Under the pieces are notes generated by a model. It ran no database searches. It had not been told where the DNA came from and saw only the letters and a list, made by a program, of their open reading frames with translations. This document shows positions 19,453 to 27,934 of a DNA stretch of 64,000 nucleotides, piece after piece; position 1 is the stretch's first letter, and each line of letters begins with the position of its first letter. Made by a program: the position numbers and the translations under genes. This DNA is from an uncultured Gilliamella sp. (GTDB lineage: Bacteria > Pseudomonadota > Gammaproteobacteria > Enterobacterales > Orbaceae). Where the stretch lies: the NCBI GenBank assembly GCA_946482005.1, contig CAMLPV010000005.1:1-64000 (forward strand). Reading direction: 5' to 3'.

Positions 19453-20327
19453 ATGGAATTATAACGGCAATGGTTACACCATTCGAATCCTCTGGCAATA
19501 TTGATATTAAAGCAACAGAAATTTTAATTGAAAAATTAATTGCAAATGGTGTTCAAGGTATTTTTGTATTGGGGACCAATGGCGAATTTCATGTTATAGA
19601 AAATGATATGAAAATTAAATTTGCTAAAAAAGTTGTAGAAATAGTGGCTAAAAGAGTGCCGGTTTATGCTGGCGCTGGTGGTAACTCCACTGACGAAGTC
19701 ATTAAACTGGGTAAGCAAATGATAGCTATCGGGGTGGATGCGTTATCGGTAATTACGCCGTACTTTGTTTCATTGAAAGAAAATGAATTATATAATCATT
19801 ATCAAATGATTGCCGAAAACCTTGCTATCCCAATAGTCCTTTATAATATACCTAAAAATACCGGCATCAATTTATCCTTTGAGCTGGTGTCTAAACTGTC
19901 TAAAATCAGTAATATCATTGGTATAAAAGATAGCAGTGGTGATATTAACAATATAGCTGGCTATATAGATAACACATCCAGAGATGAGTTTTCGGTTCTT
20001 TCTGGTTCTGACTCCCTTATTCTTAAGGCATTGAAACAAGGTGCTACAGGTGCTATTTCAGCTACATCTAATTTACTGACCACCAACAACGTTCAAATAT
20101 ATAAGCAATTTATTGCCGGTAATTTAGATAAAGCTGAACAATGGCAGCAATCTCTTGAAGAATTTCGCCGGATTTTAAAATATGCTTCCACTCCTTCTGT
20201 TCTTAAACAAAGTTTATCTTTAGCTGGTATTGATGTTGGCTTACCTCGATTACCTGTCTTACCTGTCACCAGTTCAGATGATAATCAAGACATAGTCAAT
20301 ACGATAAAGAACTATTATCACTTATAA
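19446..20327 (+). CDS. DapA/NanA-family class I aldolase
   Basis: This 293-aa TIM-barrel lyase belongs to the dihydrodipicolinate synthase/N-acetylneuraminate lyase family. The Schiff-base lysine is K161 in IIGIKDSSGD, the catalytic tyrosine is Y133 in VLYNIPKNTG, and the GTNGEFHV loop at 43-50 occupies the pyruvate-carboxylate site (GTTGE in DapA). GGAGGAAAAGT precedes the ATG at 19446, and the start overlaps the SIS gene stop. In this operon it more likely cleaves or forms a 2-keto-3-deoxy acid than makes lysine. It has no DapA-type neighbours. Confidence 0.85.
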   Translation: MLNGIITAMVTPFESSGNIDIKATEILIEKLIANGVQGIFVLGTNGEFHVIENDMKIKFAKKVVEIVAKRVPVYAGAGGNSTDEVIKLGKQMIAIGVDALSVITPYFVSLKENELYNHYQMIAENLAIPIVLYNIPKNTGINLSFELVSKLSKISNIIGIKDSSGDINNIAGYIDNTSRDEFSVLSGSDSLILKALKQGATGAISATSNLLTTNNVQIYKQFIAGNLDKAEQWQQSLEEFRRILKYASTPSVLKQSLSLAGIDVGLPRLPVLPVTSSDDNQDIVNTIKNYYHL

Positions 20328-20345
20328 ATAGAGCGGGGAATTATC

Positions 20346-20984
20346 ATGTTTAAAACCAATATAGTTACTCGGTTAGAACAAAGTAAATTTTTAGTGATAG
20401 CTAGAGTTGAAACATTCAAAAGAGCACAAGAAATCATTGAGGGTATTTTAGCCGGTGGAATTGACTGTGTGGAAATTAGTTACACAAACAATAATGCTGG
20501 GCAAATAATCCAGCAACTTAACCAAGAATATGGTGACAAAATTTTAGTTGGTGCAGGAACAGTACTGGATAGTGAAACCGCCCGATTAGCAATTCTTGCC
20601 GGTGCCAAATTTATCATAGCCCCTAATTATAGTGATGCTGTATGCAAAATATGCAATCGTTATCAAATCCCCTATATGCCTGGTTGTACCACCATGACGG
20701 AAATTGTCACGGCTTTAGAAAATGGCGCTGCTATGATTAAAGCTTTTCCGATTTCAAATTATTATGGTAACTCTTTAGTTAATATGATTAAAACGCCGAT
20801 GCCATATGTGCCTATTCTGTCATCGGGTGGCGTTACGTTAGAAAATGTTGATGATTGGCTAAATACGGATATTGAATGTATTGGTATTGGTTCTTTATTA
20901 ACTAAAGGATCGGTTGAGGACATAAGTAAAAATGCAATTAGTCTTGCAAATGCATTGAAGAAATATAAGGAAAGACATCCTTGA
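20346..20984 (+). CDS. KDPG/KHG-type aldolase (Eda family)
   Basis: This 212-aa class I aldolase has the Eda fold. The catalytic glutamate is E43 in CVEISYTNN, the Schiff-base lysine is K132 in MIKAFPIS, and the phosphate loop is LSSGGVTLENV near 160-170. It would cleave a 2-keto-3-deoxy-6-phospho sugar acid to pyruvate plus a triose phosphate (or aldehyde). It lies 18 nt after the DapA-like gene, so two mechanistically different pyruvate aldolases sit in one operon. This is not the normal edd-eda context, since no edd is present. Confidence 0.87.
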   Translation: MFKTNIVTRLEQSKFLVIARVETFKRAQEIIEGILAGGIDCVEISYTNNNAGQIIQQLNQEYGDKILVGAGTVLDSETARLAILAGAKFIIAPNYSDAVCKICNRYQIPYMPGCTTMTEIVTALENGAAMIKAFPISNYYGNSLVNMIKTPMPYVPILSSGGVTLENVDDWLNTDIECIGIGSLLTKGSVEDISKNAISLANALKKYKERHP

Positions 20985-21035
20985 TATTACTAATAAATTA
21001 TGTAACTTATTGATATTATTAGTAAGGAAGATGGT

Positions 21036-23096
21036 ATGATTGACTTAAAATCAAAGAAAATTATCCTAACTTTGATTGAAAAATCTTGTGAACAGACGTA
21101 TTTATTGAATTTATTAAATATAACTAAACGACAATTAGATTATTCAATTTTAAAAATCAATAAATACCTCTCCTTAAATGAACAAAGTGTGGTTGTGCAA
21201 AATACCTCGTACTACTCTTTGCCAGATAAAAGTAAAGCGTTTCTAATTAAAAATCTAATTAACGGAAAAATCGGCAAAAATTATATTTTTTCAACAGAGG
21301 AAAGACAAAAATATATTTTTTTAATGTTGTTATATCATGTAAATACTTATCTCTCTTCATTACATTTTTTATCAGCATTAAATATTAGTAAAACAACTTT
21401 AAATAATGATATCAAACAGCTAGAACTTTTATTAAGTTCCGAAGACATTTTAATCACTTATACTAGAGAAAAAGGGTATTCGTTAGTTGGAGATGAATTA
21501 TCAATCCGTAATTTTTTTCTCAGAAATTTACTCAAAGATTTATCCAATAATTTAGATGATACATTCTTGTATGATCTTTTCTTAAACCAAGAGAAGGTTG
21601 ACTACCTTGATATCAAAAACGATATCAATGAAATTATGTTAAAAAATGAAATTTTTTTAGGTGAAAAGAGGAAAAAAGAATTTATCTATACGGTGATATT
21701 CCTATTACCAAGAATGACTAAAAAACTGGAATATATTCCAGTTATCTCAATGCCAAATAAAATCATAATAAAGTTGCAAGAGTATCATATATCATCAGAG
21801 TTGCTGAAATTATATAAAATAGATGATAACACTTATGAAGTGCAATACTTAACTTCTCTGCTATTAGGCAATTCGGTTGGGAACCGTGATATAAAGACGG
21901 TTGATCAGGAGTTAATTTTAAATATTGTGCAAATCATCATATCGAGATTTGAACAGCTTTTAGGCATAAAATTTGATAACAATGATGATATTTCGAAAAA
22001 ACTCTATAGCCATTTTAGACCCGCTTATTACCGAATACTTTTTCGTTTGCCAATCATTAATCCAATTTTAGATAAAGTAAAAGGAGAGTTTAATAAATTA
22101 TTTTTGATTGTTAAAGAAACCTTAAAAATTATCTGTCCGATCATTAATAATGATATCCCAGATGATGAAATATCCTTTTTAACCATCTATTTTGCGGCAA
22201 TTCTCGACGAAAATAAAATATCAACCAATCAACAAATCGTTGCCGTAATTGTTTGTCAAAATGGTATTGGTAGTTCTTCAATTGTCTATAATAGATTGAA
22301 GTTTCTTTTCCCTGATTTTCTATTTTTAGGACCAATGGAAACAGCCGAAGCCTTAGCGTTAACAAATTTTTTCGATATAATCTTTAGTACTGTAAATAAT
22401 TTGGTTTTTTATAACCAAGATAAACCTTTTTTCATCGTATCGCCAATCATGTCCGATGAGGAAGAGTATTTATTACTGGAACGCGTTTATTCGCAAATTA
22501 ACTCATATTTGACCTATCCGAAGATAACTGACTTGCTCGATATTTTTAAAAAGTACGGCACAATTTCCAACGAAAATGGTATCAGAAAAGAGCTTTATCA
22601 ATATTTTTATAAAACAGATAAAAATAACACTATCGAAAACCCAAGTTTAGGTATTCGTCACTTGATTCAAGAAGATTTGATTCAAATAAATGTCTCTGCT
22701 AATGATTGGCAAAGTGCCTTATTTACAGCTGCATTGCCATTATTGCAAAAGGATTATATTAATCGAAGTTACATTGAGAAAATAATTGATAATGTTAATT
22801 CAAATAGAACCAGTTTCTTGATAAGCAAAAATGTCTCTCTGGCTCATGCAAAACCAGAAGATGGTGTTAACTCTCTGTCATTGAGCATAACAGTATTAAA
22901 AAAACCAATGCTTTTCAAGAATGATAAAATTCCCACGCAATATATTTTTACTTTAGCAGCAGTTAATAAGACTAGCCATATTAACGCAATGTCAGAGCTG
23001 GTTGCTTTGCTTGAGATGCCCGATTTTTATGAAATATTAAACACCGCAACTCAAGCAAATGAGATCCTAACTTTTATAAAATCTCGATTTCCTTAA
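21036..23096 (+). CDS. PRD-containing BglG/MtlR-type transcriptional regulator with PTS domains
   Basis: This 686-aa multidomain PTS-controlled regulator begins with N-terminal helix-turn-helix segments. One covers residues about 1-40, and a second about 100-130 contains LNISKTTLNNDIKQLELLL. Two PRD regions span roughly 170-390, with PRD-type histidine in YSHFRPAYYRILFRLP. A IIB-like domain holds VCQNGIGSSSIVYNRL (about 406), and a C-terminal IIA domain has its histidine in SLAHAKPEDGV (about 605). This is the MtlR/LicR activator plan. Phosphorylation by the operon's own IIA/IIB would sense transport. It is the last gene of the operon and ends in a terminator at 23110-23130. Confidence 0.88.
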   Translation: MIDLKSKKIILTLIEKSCEQTYLLNLLNITKRQLDYSILKINKYLSLNEQSVVVQNTSYYSLPDKSKAFLIKNLINGKIGKNYIFSTEERQKYIFLMLLYHVNTYLSSLHFLSALNISKTTLNNDIKQLELLLSSEDILITYTREKGYSLVGDELSIRNFFLRNLLKDLSNNLDDTFLYDLFLNQEKVDYLDIKNDINEIMLKNEIFLGEKRKKEFIYTVIFLLPRMTKKLEYIPVISMPNKIIIKLQEYHISSELLKLYKIDDNTYEVQYLTSLLLGNSVGNRDIKTVDQELILNIVQIIISRFEQLLGIKFDNNDDISKKLYSHFRPAYYRILFRLPIINPILDKVKGEFNKLFLIVKETLKIICPIINNDIPDDEISFLTIYFAAILDENKISTNQQIVAVIVCQNGIGSSSIVYNRLKFLFPDFLFLGPMETAEALALTNFFDIIFSTVNNLVFYNQDKPFFIVSPIMSDEEEYLLLERVYSQINSYLTYPKITDLLDIFKKYGTISNENGIRKELYQYFYKTDKNNTIENPSLGIRHLIQEDLIQINVSANDWQSALFTAALPLLQKDYINRSYIEKIIDNVNSNRTSFLISKNVSLAHAKPEDGVNSLSLSITVLKKPMLFKNDKIPTQYIFTLAAVNKTSHINAMSELVALLEMPDFYEILNTATQANEILTFIKSRFP

Positions 23097-23109
23097 GTAA
23101 TTCGATAAA

Positions 23110-23130
23110 AGTATGCATGATAAGCATACT
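23110..23130 (+). terminator. Terminator of the PTS operon
   Basis: AGTATGC pairs with GCATACT around ATGATAA and is followed by TTTCTAT, 13 nt after the regulator stop. Confidence 0.6.
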
Positions 23131-23207
23131 TTCTATAAGGACTCTAGTAAATCACGATTATTGGTGTACAAAAAGTCCTACTTTGAGTTTAAACTTCCCT
23201 TGTTATA

Positions 23208-23588
23208 TTACGCAAAATTTGAGGTATCAGTGGCACAAACCCTTAAACGATGACCATCAGGATCATTAGCAACAAACGTATAACCAAAATCGAGCATTTG
23301 TGGTTCAAGTTCAATTTTTAAGTTAAGCTTTTTCCATTCAGAATAAATTTTATCTACTTCATCTTTTGTTACATCACTTAAAGATAGTTCAAAACCACCG
23401 TAATGCTTTGGTGCTTTAGGGGTTATTTCATCTGCTTGTTGTAATCCCAAAACAAATTCATCTTTCAACAAAAAAACTGCGAATCCAGGATAAGTTTCTA
23501 TAGGTTCTTGTGCAAATAGTTTTGTATAAAAGTCAGTACTTATATCGACGTTTTTAACATAAATAATTATGCTATTCGGTTTAAACAT
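23208..23588 (-). CDS. VOC-family (glyoxalase/bleomycin-resistance-like) protein
   Basis: This small cytoplasmic vicinal-oxygen-chelate protein has 126 aa. It shows the paired beta-alpha-beta-beta-beta modules: SIIIYVKNVDISTDFYTKLF at the start, then the second module with SDVTKDEVDKIYSEWKKL and the C-terminal GYTFVANDPDGHRLRVC, the usual DPDG(H)R turn. The upstream in-frame ATG at 23621 lacks a ribosome site, whereas AAAGGAG precedes the ATG at 23588. It is divergent from the WYL regulator at 23724, which probably controls it. Substrate unknown. A decayed copy of its 3-prime end lies at 37.5 kb. Confidence 0.85.
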   Translation of the reverse strand: MFKPNSIIIYVKNVDISTDFYTKLFAQEPIETYPGFAVFLLKDEFVLGLQQADEITPKAPKHYGGFELSLSDVTKDEVDKIYSEWKKLNLKIELEPQMLDFGYTFVANDPDGHRLRVCATDTSNFA

Positions 23589-23723
23589 TTTGGCTCCTTT
23601 AAATATATTGCTATTAAACAAATTAAAATATATAAATTACATTCTCTGTATTATGATGGAGTAATAGTGACAACAATTTGTCATATTTAAAATTACTTAT
23701 TGATTATTTTAATGACCTAACAT

Positions 23724-24671
23724 GTGAAAATTAACCGCATCATCACTATCATCATGATATTGCTTCAAAAAGAGAAAATAAGTGCTAAGGTGTTGGCTGA
23801 TAAATTTGCTGTATCTTTACGAACAATCTATCGAGACATAGAGGTTGTTGAAAATGCAGGTATACCGATTATCACTTTTAGAGGAAGTCATGGCGGGATT
23901 AGCATCCTAAAAGATTATAAAATCAGCAAAGGGTTATTTACTAAGGATGATGTTATTATTTTATTAAAAGGACTTAATTTATTATCTTCGCCAATATTAA
24001 ACGAAAATGAAAAATCAGCCACACTAGAGAAAATTAAATGCTTGTTAACTCAACAAGAGTTCAATCAAGTAGGAGATGATGTAGGCAAACTAGCTATAGA
24101 TTTATCACCATGGTTTTCGAAGGAAAATATTAACAACAAAATAGCCATCATTAAAATGGCGTTACAAGAACAGTTGCTGTTATCTTTCAATTATATAAAA
24201 ATAAAAAATGAAAAAGTTTTGCGTACAGTTGAGCCTTACAAACTGCTATTTAAAGAGAGACAGTGGTATTTACAGGGTTATTGTTTGGCTAAAAAAGATT
24301 TTCGGATATTCAAACTATCTAACATGTCTGACATCAACAAAACAGAAATCAAGTTTATTCGCAAATCAGTTCCTGACATGTTCGCGGGATTTAAAAGCAA
24401 CATGCAACAAAAAATCTTTAAAATAAAATTATTAATCGATCATTCTATCTTAGAGCGGGTATTAGATTATTGCGCTGAAAAAGATATTGAAAAACTTAAT
24501 GATGCACAATATCTAGTGAATTTTGACTTTATTGATGATGATTACAGTTATGGTATCTTAATGAGTTTTGGACCTAACTGCGTTTGTTTAGAGCCGGAAC
24601 ATGTCCGAGAGCAAATAATTCAACGTAGTGAAAAACTCCTTAAATCTTATTACAAGTCTCAATTAAATTGA
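23724..24671 (+). CDS. YafY-type HTH/WYL-domain transcriptional regulator
   Basis: This 315-aa regulator has an N-terminal DeoR-like helix-turn-helix (about 15-50, ISAKVLADKFAVSLRTIYRDI) followed by GGISILKDYK. The central WYL domain spans about 155-230 (ALQEQLLLSFNY, RTVEPYKLLFKERQWYLQGYC), and a WCX-like C-terminus follows. WYL domains bind nucleotide or nucleic-acid ligands in studied members. It starts at GTG 23724 and is divergent from the VOC gene with a 135-bp gap, the common regulator-target layout. Confidence 0.88.
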   Translation: MKINRIITIIMILLQKEKISAKVLADKFAVSLRTIYRDIEVVENAGIPIITFRGSHGGISILKDYKISKGLFTKDDVIILLKGLNLLSSPILNENEKSATLEKIKCLLTQQEFNQVGDDVGKLAIDLSPWFSKENINNKIAIIKMALQEQLLLSFNYIKIKNEKVLRTVEPYKLLFKERQWYLQGYCLAKKDFRIFKLSNMSDINKTEIKFIRKSVPDMFAGFKSNMQQKIFKIKLLIDHSILERVLDYCAEKDIEKLNDAQYLVNFDFIDDDYSYGILMSFGPNCVCLEPEHVREQIIQRSEKLLKSYYKSQLN

Positions 24672-24913
24672 AAACGATAGAATAAAAGATTTAATTAAGC
24701 TATTTTATGCAAAGCAACCAGACCATTTAAAGATTATCATTTTGAATAAAATTAAATTTTTTGATTTTCTTAATTGATGATGAAATTTGATTACTAATAA
24801 ATATTCTTTTAGTCAGCAAACAAGCAATTCAATTTAAGAAAATCTTGAAACTTTCCATTTTAGTGTTAACCATCTTATAATATAAACAAATCATTGATTA
24901 GAGTAATGCATTC

Positions 24914-25816
24914 ATGAATATAAAACAACTTAAATACTTTCAGATACTCGCTAAAAATCAACACTATACTTACACTTCCGAATATTTTTCTATTAGTCAA
25001 CCAAGCCTTAGTCATGCTATTGCTGAATTAGAGAAAGAGGTTGGTATTAAGTTATTTCAGAAGAAGGGGCGTAATGTAGAGTTGACCAAAGAAGGGGAAC
25101 AGTATCTCCTCTACGTTAATCAAGCATTACAATCGTTAAATGAAGGTGAACAATTTATAAAAGAATTAACTAGCATATCGCATGGGCATATCCGATTAGC
25201 TTTTGTTTATTCATTATGTATGGGGTATGTACCCAAAATTATTAAAGCGTTTACTAGCTTACCGGAATATAAAAATATTTCATTTTCTTTTTATGAAGAT
25301 TTAAGCGCTAATATTGTACAAGAGCTCAAAAGTAAACGTTATGATATCGGGTTATGCTCTTATTTGCATGATGATCCCGAAATAGAATTCACGCGTTTAG
25401 CTAAGCAAGAAATTGTTTTTATTATCTCGAATGAACATCCGCTATCTAAACGCAAAAAATTAGATCTAAAAGATATTGCTAATGAGCCGGTAATTTTATA
25501 TACCGAGCGTAGCGGTATGAAAGGTTATCTGGATAGTATTATTAGCGAATCAGGGGTTAAACTGACCAATGTGGTTAGTCATGTTGAAAGTGAAAACGCC
25601 ATGATTGGTTTAGTATCCATCAATTACGGTATAGGCATGATGATAAACGTACCTGTTCCAGAACAAGCAAATGTTTCATTGATACCAATGAATAAAAATC
25701 GTCAAAAACGTGAAATTTATGTCGCAACCGTTAAAAACAGACCACTGATGCCGGTAGCGCAAAAATTTTATCGATTTTTAACCCAATATTGTGGAGATAG
25801 TTTTTTTAATAATTAA
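24914..25816 (+). CDS. LysR-family transcriptional regulator
   Basis: This 300-aa LysR regulator has an N-terminal winged helix-turn-helix (MNIKQLKYFQILAKN, then FSISQPSLSHAIAELEKEVG at about 26-45). A two-subdomain ligand-binding region starts near residue 90 and resembles the CynR/CbbR group. The preceding 240 bp hold no gene. The aldo/keto reductase gene starts 150 nt downstream on the same strand, with a perfect palindrome between them. Control of that gene is plausible but not shown. Confidence 0.9.
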   Translation: MNIKQLKYFQILAKNQHYTYTSEYFSISQPSLSHAIAELEKEVGIKLFQKKGRNVELTKEGEQYLLYVNQALQSLNEGEQFIKELTSISHGHIRLAFVYSLCMGYVPKIIKAFTSLPEYKNISFSFYEDLSANIVQELKSKRYDIGLCSYLHDDPEIEFTRLAKQEIVFIISNEHPLSKRKKLDLKDIANEPVILYTERSGMKGYLDSIISESGVKLTNVVSHVESENAMIGLVSINYGIGMMINVPVPEQANVSLIPMNKNRQKREIYVATVKNRPLMPVAQKFYRFLTQYCGDSFFNN

Positions 25817-25900
25817 TTTTGTGCTACTATTCATATAATTATTTAATGAATGTTGTTATTTACATAGATAATTTAAATATATTTGTTAAATGATAAACTT

Positions 25901-25920
25901 AAAACAACATATGTTGTTTT
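25901..25920. promoter_or_regulatory. Perfect 20-bp palindrome between lysR and the aldo/keto reductase
   Basis: AAAACAACAT is followed directly by its reverse complement ATGTTGTTTT. It lies 84 nt after the LysR stop and 46 nt before the reductase start. It could be an operator for the reductase gene. Folded as AAAACAAC-ATAT-GTTGTTTT with the trailing T-run it could also be a weak terminator. Confidence 0.5.
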
Positions 25921-25966
25921 AAAAATTGATTAATTTCGGTAGCTAGAATAATTTGATGAGAGAAAA

Positions 25967-26806
25967 ATGACACCATTAATTAAAAAAATTAGCTTAAGCA
26001 ATTCTGTATCAATTGAACAGTTAGGTTTTGGTACTTTTAAAATTGTTGATCAGCAAGAAGCCAATAACGCTATCATGACGGCCTTAAACGATGGTTATCG
26101 CTCATTTGATACGGCTCAACTTTATAATAATGAAAAAATACTTGGCGAAGCTTTTGCTAATTCGGGTGTCGCTAGGCAAGACCTATTTTTAACCACTAAG
26201 GTAAGTAACCTCAATCAAGGTTATGAACTAACGTTAAAATCCGTTGAACAATCCTTAAAAGATTTACAAACAGACTATCTAGACCTGTTCTTAGTCCATT
26301 GGCCATTAAAAAATCATTTTTTCGATACTTGGAAAGCGCTAGAAAAAATTTATGAAACAAAAATGGCTCGGGCAATTGGTGTTTGTAACTTTCATCAATC
26401 TCATTTTGAATTGTTAAAAACGAAAGCAAATATCAAGCCAATGATTAACCAAATTGAGATTCATCCTTATTTAGTACAAAAAGAGTTAATCGAATACTTA
26501 AATAAAGAACAAATTGCGATCGAGGCTTGGAGTCCGTTAGCTCGAGGTCGGGTTGTTGATGAACCTTTATTAATAAATATTGGTAAAAAATATCAAAAAT
26601 CTGCCTCACAAGTAACATTACGTTGGCATGTGCAAAAAGATCTTATTGTTATCCCTAAATCGGTTAACCCTAAGCGTATAGCGGAAAATAGACAAATTTT
26701 TGATTTCGAACTCACTGAAGATGAAATGCTGCAAATCGATAGTTTGAATGAAAACTTTAGAACAGGCCCAAATCCTGATGATGTTTATCAAAAAAATGGT
26801 TTTTAA
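25967..26806 (+). CDS. Aldo/keto reductase (DkgA-like)
   Basis: This cytoplasmic NADPH-dependent reductase of 279 aa has the (beta/alpha)8 fold. The catalytic tetrad is visible: D and Y in FDTAQLYNNE (about 48-57), K in LTTKVS (about 78) and H in LVHWP (about 110). The cofactor motif VIPKSVNPKRIAEN is near 225-238. It is closest to the 2,5-diketo-D-gluconate reductase/methylglyoxal reductase group (DkgA/DkgB). Substrate not assigned. Confidence 0.88.
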   Translation: MTPLIKKISLSNSVSIEQLGFGTFKIVDQQEANNAIMTALNDGYRSFDTAQLYNNEKILGEAFANSGVARQDLFLTTKVSNLNQGYELTLKSVEQSLKDLQTDYLDLFLVHWPLKNHFFDTWKALEKIYETKMARAIGVCNFHQSHFELLKTKANIKPMINQIEIHPYLVQKELIEYLNKEQIAIEAWSPLARGRVVDEPLLINIGKKYQKSASQVTLRWHVQKDLIVIPKSVNPKRIAENRQIFDFELTEDEMLQIDSLNENFRTGPNPDDVYQKNGF

Positions 26807-27045
26807 AATCTAACATATGTAATCTTTAATACTTTAGTTCTTAGAACAATTTTAAAACGTTATTTAAGTTATTAAATTAAGATTACATATTCTTATCTCT
26901 CTTCTAGTTAGAAAACTTTCCTATAAATCGTTTCTCATGGCTGAATTAATCTGTCACATCTAGCAGTTTTTAATTTTTTTTAATATTGATACCTAATTTT
27001 TATTTTAATTAAATCACCAGTAGTTATTAATAAAACCGTTTTGGT

Positions 27046-27063
27046 TGTAATAAAATGTTTACA
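27046..27063 (+). promoter_or_regulatory. Candidate strong TyrR box upstream of aroL
   Basis: TGTAAT-N6-TTTACA matches the TyrR consensus TGTAAA-N6-TTTACA at 11 of 12 defined positions. In E. coli aroL is repressed by TyrR through boxes upstream of the gene. A weaker TGTAAA half lies at 27121-27126. It is 134 nt before the aroL start. Confidence 0.6.
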
Positions 27064-27166
27064 TATGTTTGTTGTTTAATTATTTGATATAATTGCTGTT
27101 TATGATATTTTATGGTTATATGTAAATAATTGTTGCAATTATGTATATAAAGAATAACATATAAGT

Positions 27167-27173
27167 GTACTAG
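27167..27173 (+). promoter_or_regulatory. Possible TrpR operator half-site
   Basis: GTACTAG equals one half of the trp operator consensus (GTACTAGTT-AACTAGTAC). The other half is not recognisable. E. coli aroL also has a TrpR site, so the position 24 nt before the ATG is suggestive. Confidence 0.3.
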
Positions 27174-27196
27174 GTTATTGATATGAGATTTTAAAA

Positions 27197-27712
27197 ATGA
27201 ATAAAACCATCTTTCTCGTTGGAGCGCGAGCGTCAGGAAAAACAACAATGGGGCGTTTACTTGCTGAAAAATTACATTACTCATTTATTGATACCGATGT
27301 TTACCTATATGAAACCACCAAACAAACTGTGGCTGAAATAGTAGAAAAAGAGGGATGGGAAGGTTTTAGAAAGCAAGAAAGCCAAGTTTTAAAGGATGTT
27401 ACCCAACCATGTCGAGTTATAGCAACCGGTGGCGGAATGATTTTAGCTGATCAAAATCGTCTTCATATGCAAAAAAGGGGGATAGTATTCTTTTTATCGG
27501 CTCCAGCAAACATTCTAGCAGAACGTTTAATGAAAGATCCGAATATTGCTCAACGCCCTTCGTTAACAGGTTTATCTATTGCTGACGAGATGGAAAAAGT
27601 ACTTGAAGATCGTCATCATCTCTATATGGATTGCGCAAGTCATGTAATCAATGTTGATTGTCCGGAGATGCAAATATTAGGGCAATTTTTAGAAGTGCTC
27701 AATATCGACTAA
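27197..27712 (+). CDS. aroL: Shikimate kinase (AroL type)
   Basis: This enzyme phosphorylates shikimate to shikimate-3-phosphate in aromatic amino acid synthesis. In the 171 aa the P-loop is GARASGKT (8-15), the shikimate-binding DTD is near 33-35, GGGMI is near 78-82, and the lid arginine is in RPSLTG near 117. It resembles E. coli AroL across its length (VAEIVEKEGWEGFRKQE). The upstream TyrR-like box also points to AroL rather than AroK. It is transcribed alone. Confidence 0.92.
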   Translation: MNKTIFLVGARASGKTTMGRLLAEKLHYSFIDTDVYLYETTKQTVAEIVEKEGWEGFRKQESQVLKDVTQPCRVIATGGGMILADQNRLHMQKRGIVFFLSAPANILAERLMKDPNIAQRPSLTGLSIADEMEKVLEDRHHLYMDCASHVINVDCPEMQILGQFLEVLNID

Positions 27713-27781
27713 AAAATTTGTTTTTTTAATGATTAATTCATTACCATTGAGATGAAATTCCTCCGTTTGCCCATTTTAAAT

Positions 27782-27820
27782 ATTATTATTTATTATAACT
27801 AATTGAATATAAATAATAAT
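27782..27820. repeat. 12-bp perfect AT-only inverted repeat
   Basis: ATTATTATTTAT (27782-27793) and its reverse complement ATAAATAATAAT (27809-27820) flank a 15-nt spacer between aroL and the MFS gene. It could form a weak hairpin. An all-A/T repeat may also be chance. Confidence 0.4.
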
Positions 27821-27934
27821 TAATTAATGGCACAATTCCTAAGGTTATTTTTTCTTTTATTAAAACACATTTACCGCTAATATTAACTTAAATAGATTTA
27901 TAAAATTTTTAAATTAATAATGGAGTATTAACTA

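Larger units (their letters stand above)
26807..27196. other. Regulatory gap upstream of aroL
   Basis: There is no gene in this 390-bp AT-rich stretch. It contains the TyrR-like box and the trp-operator half-site listed separately. Confidence 0.5.
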
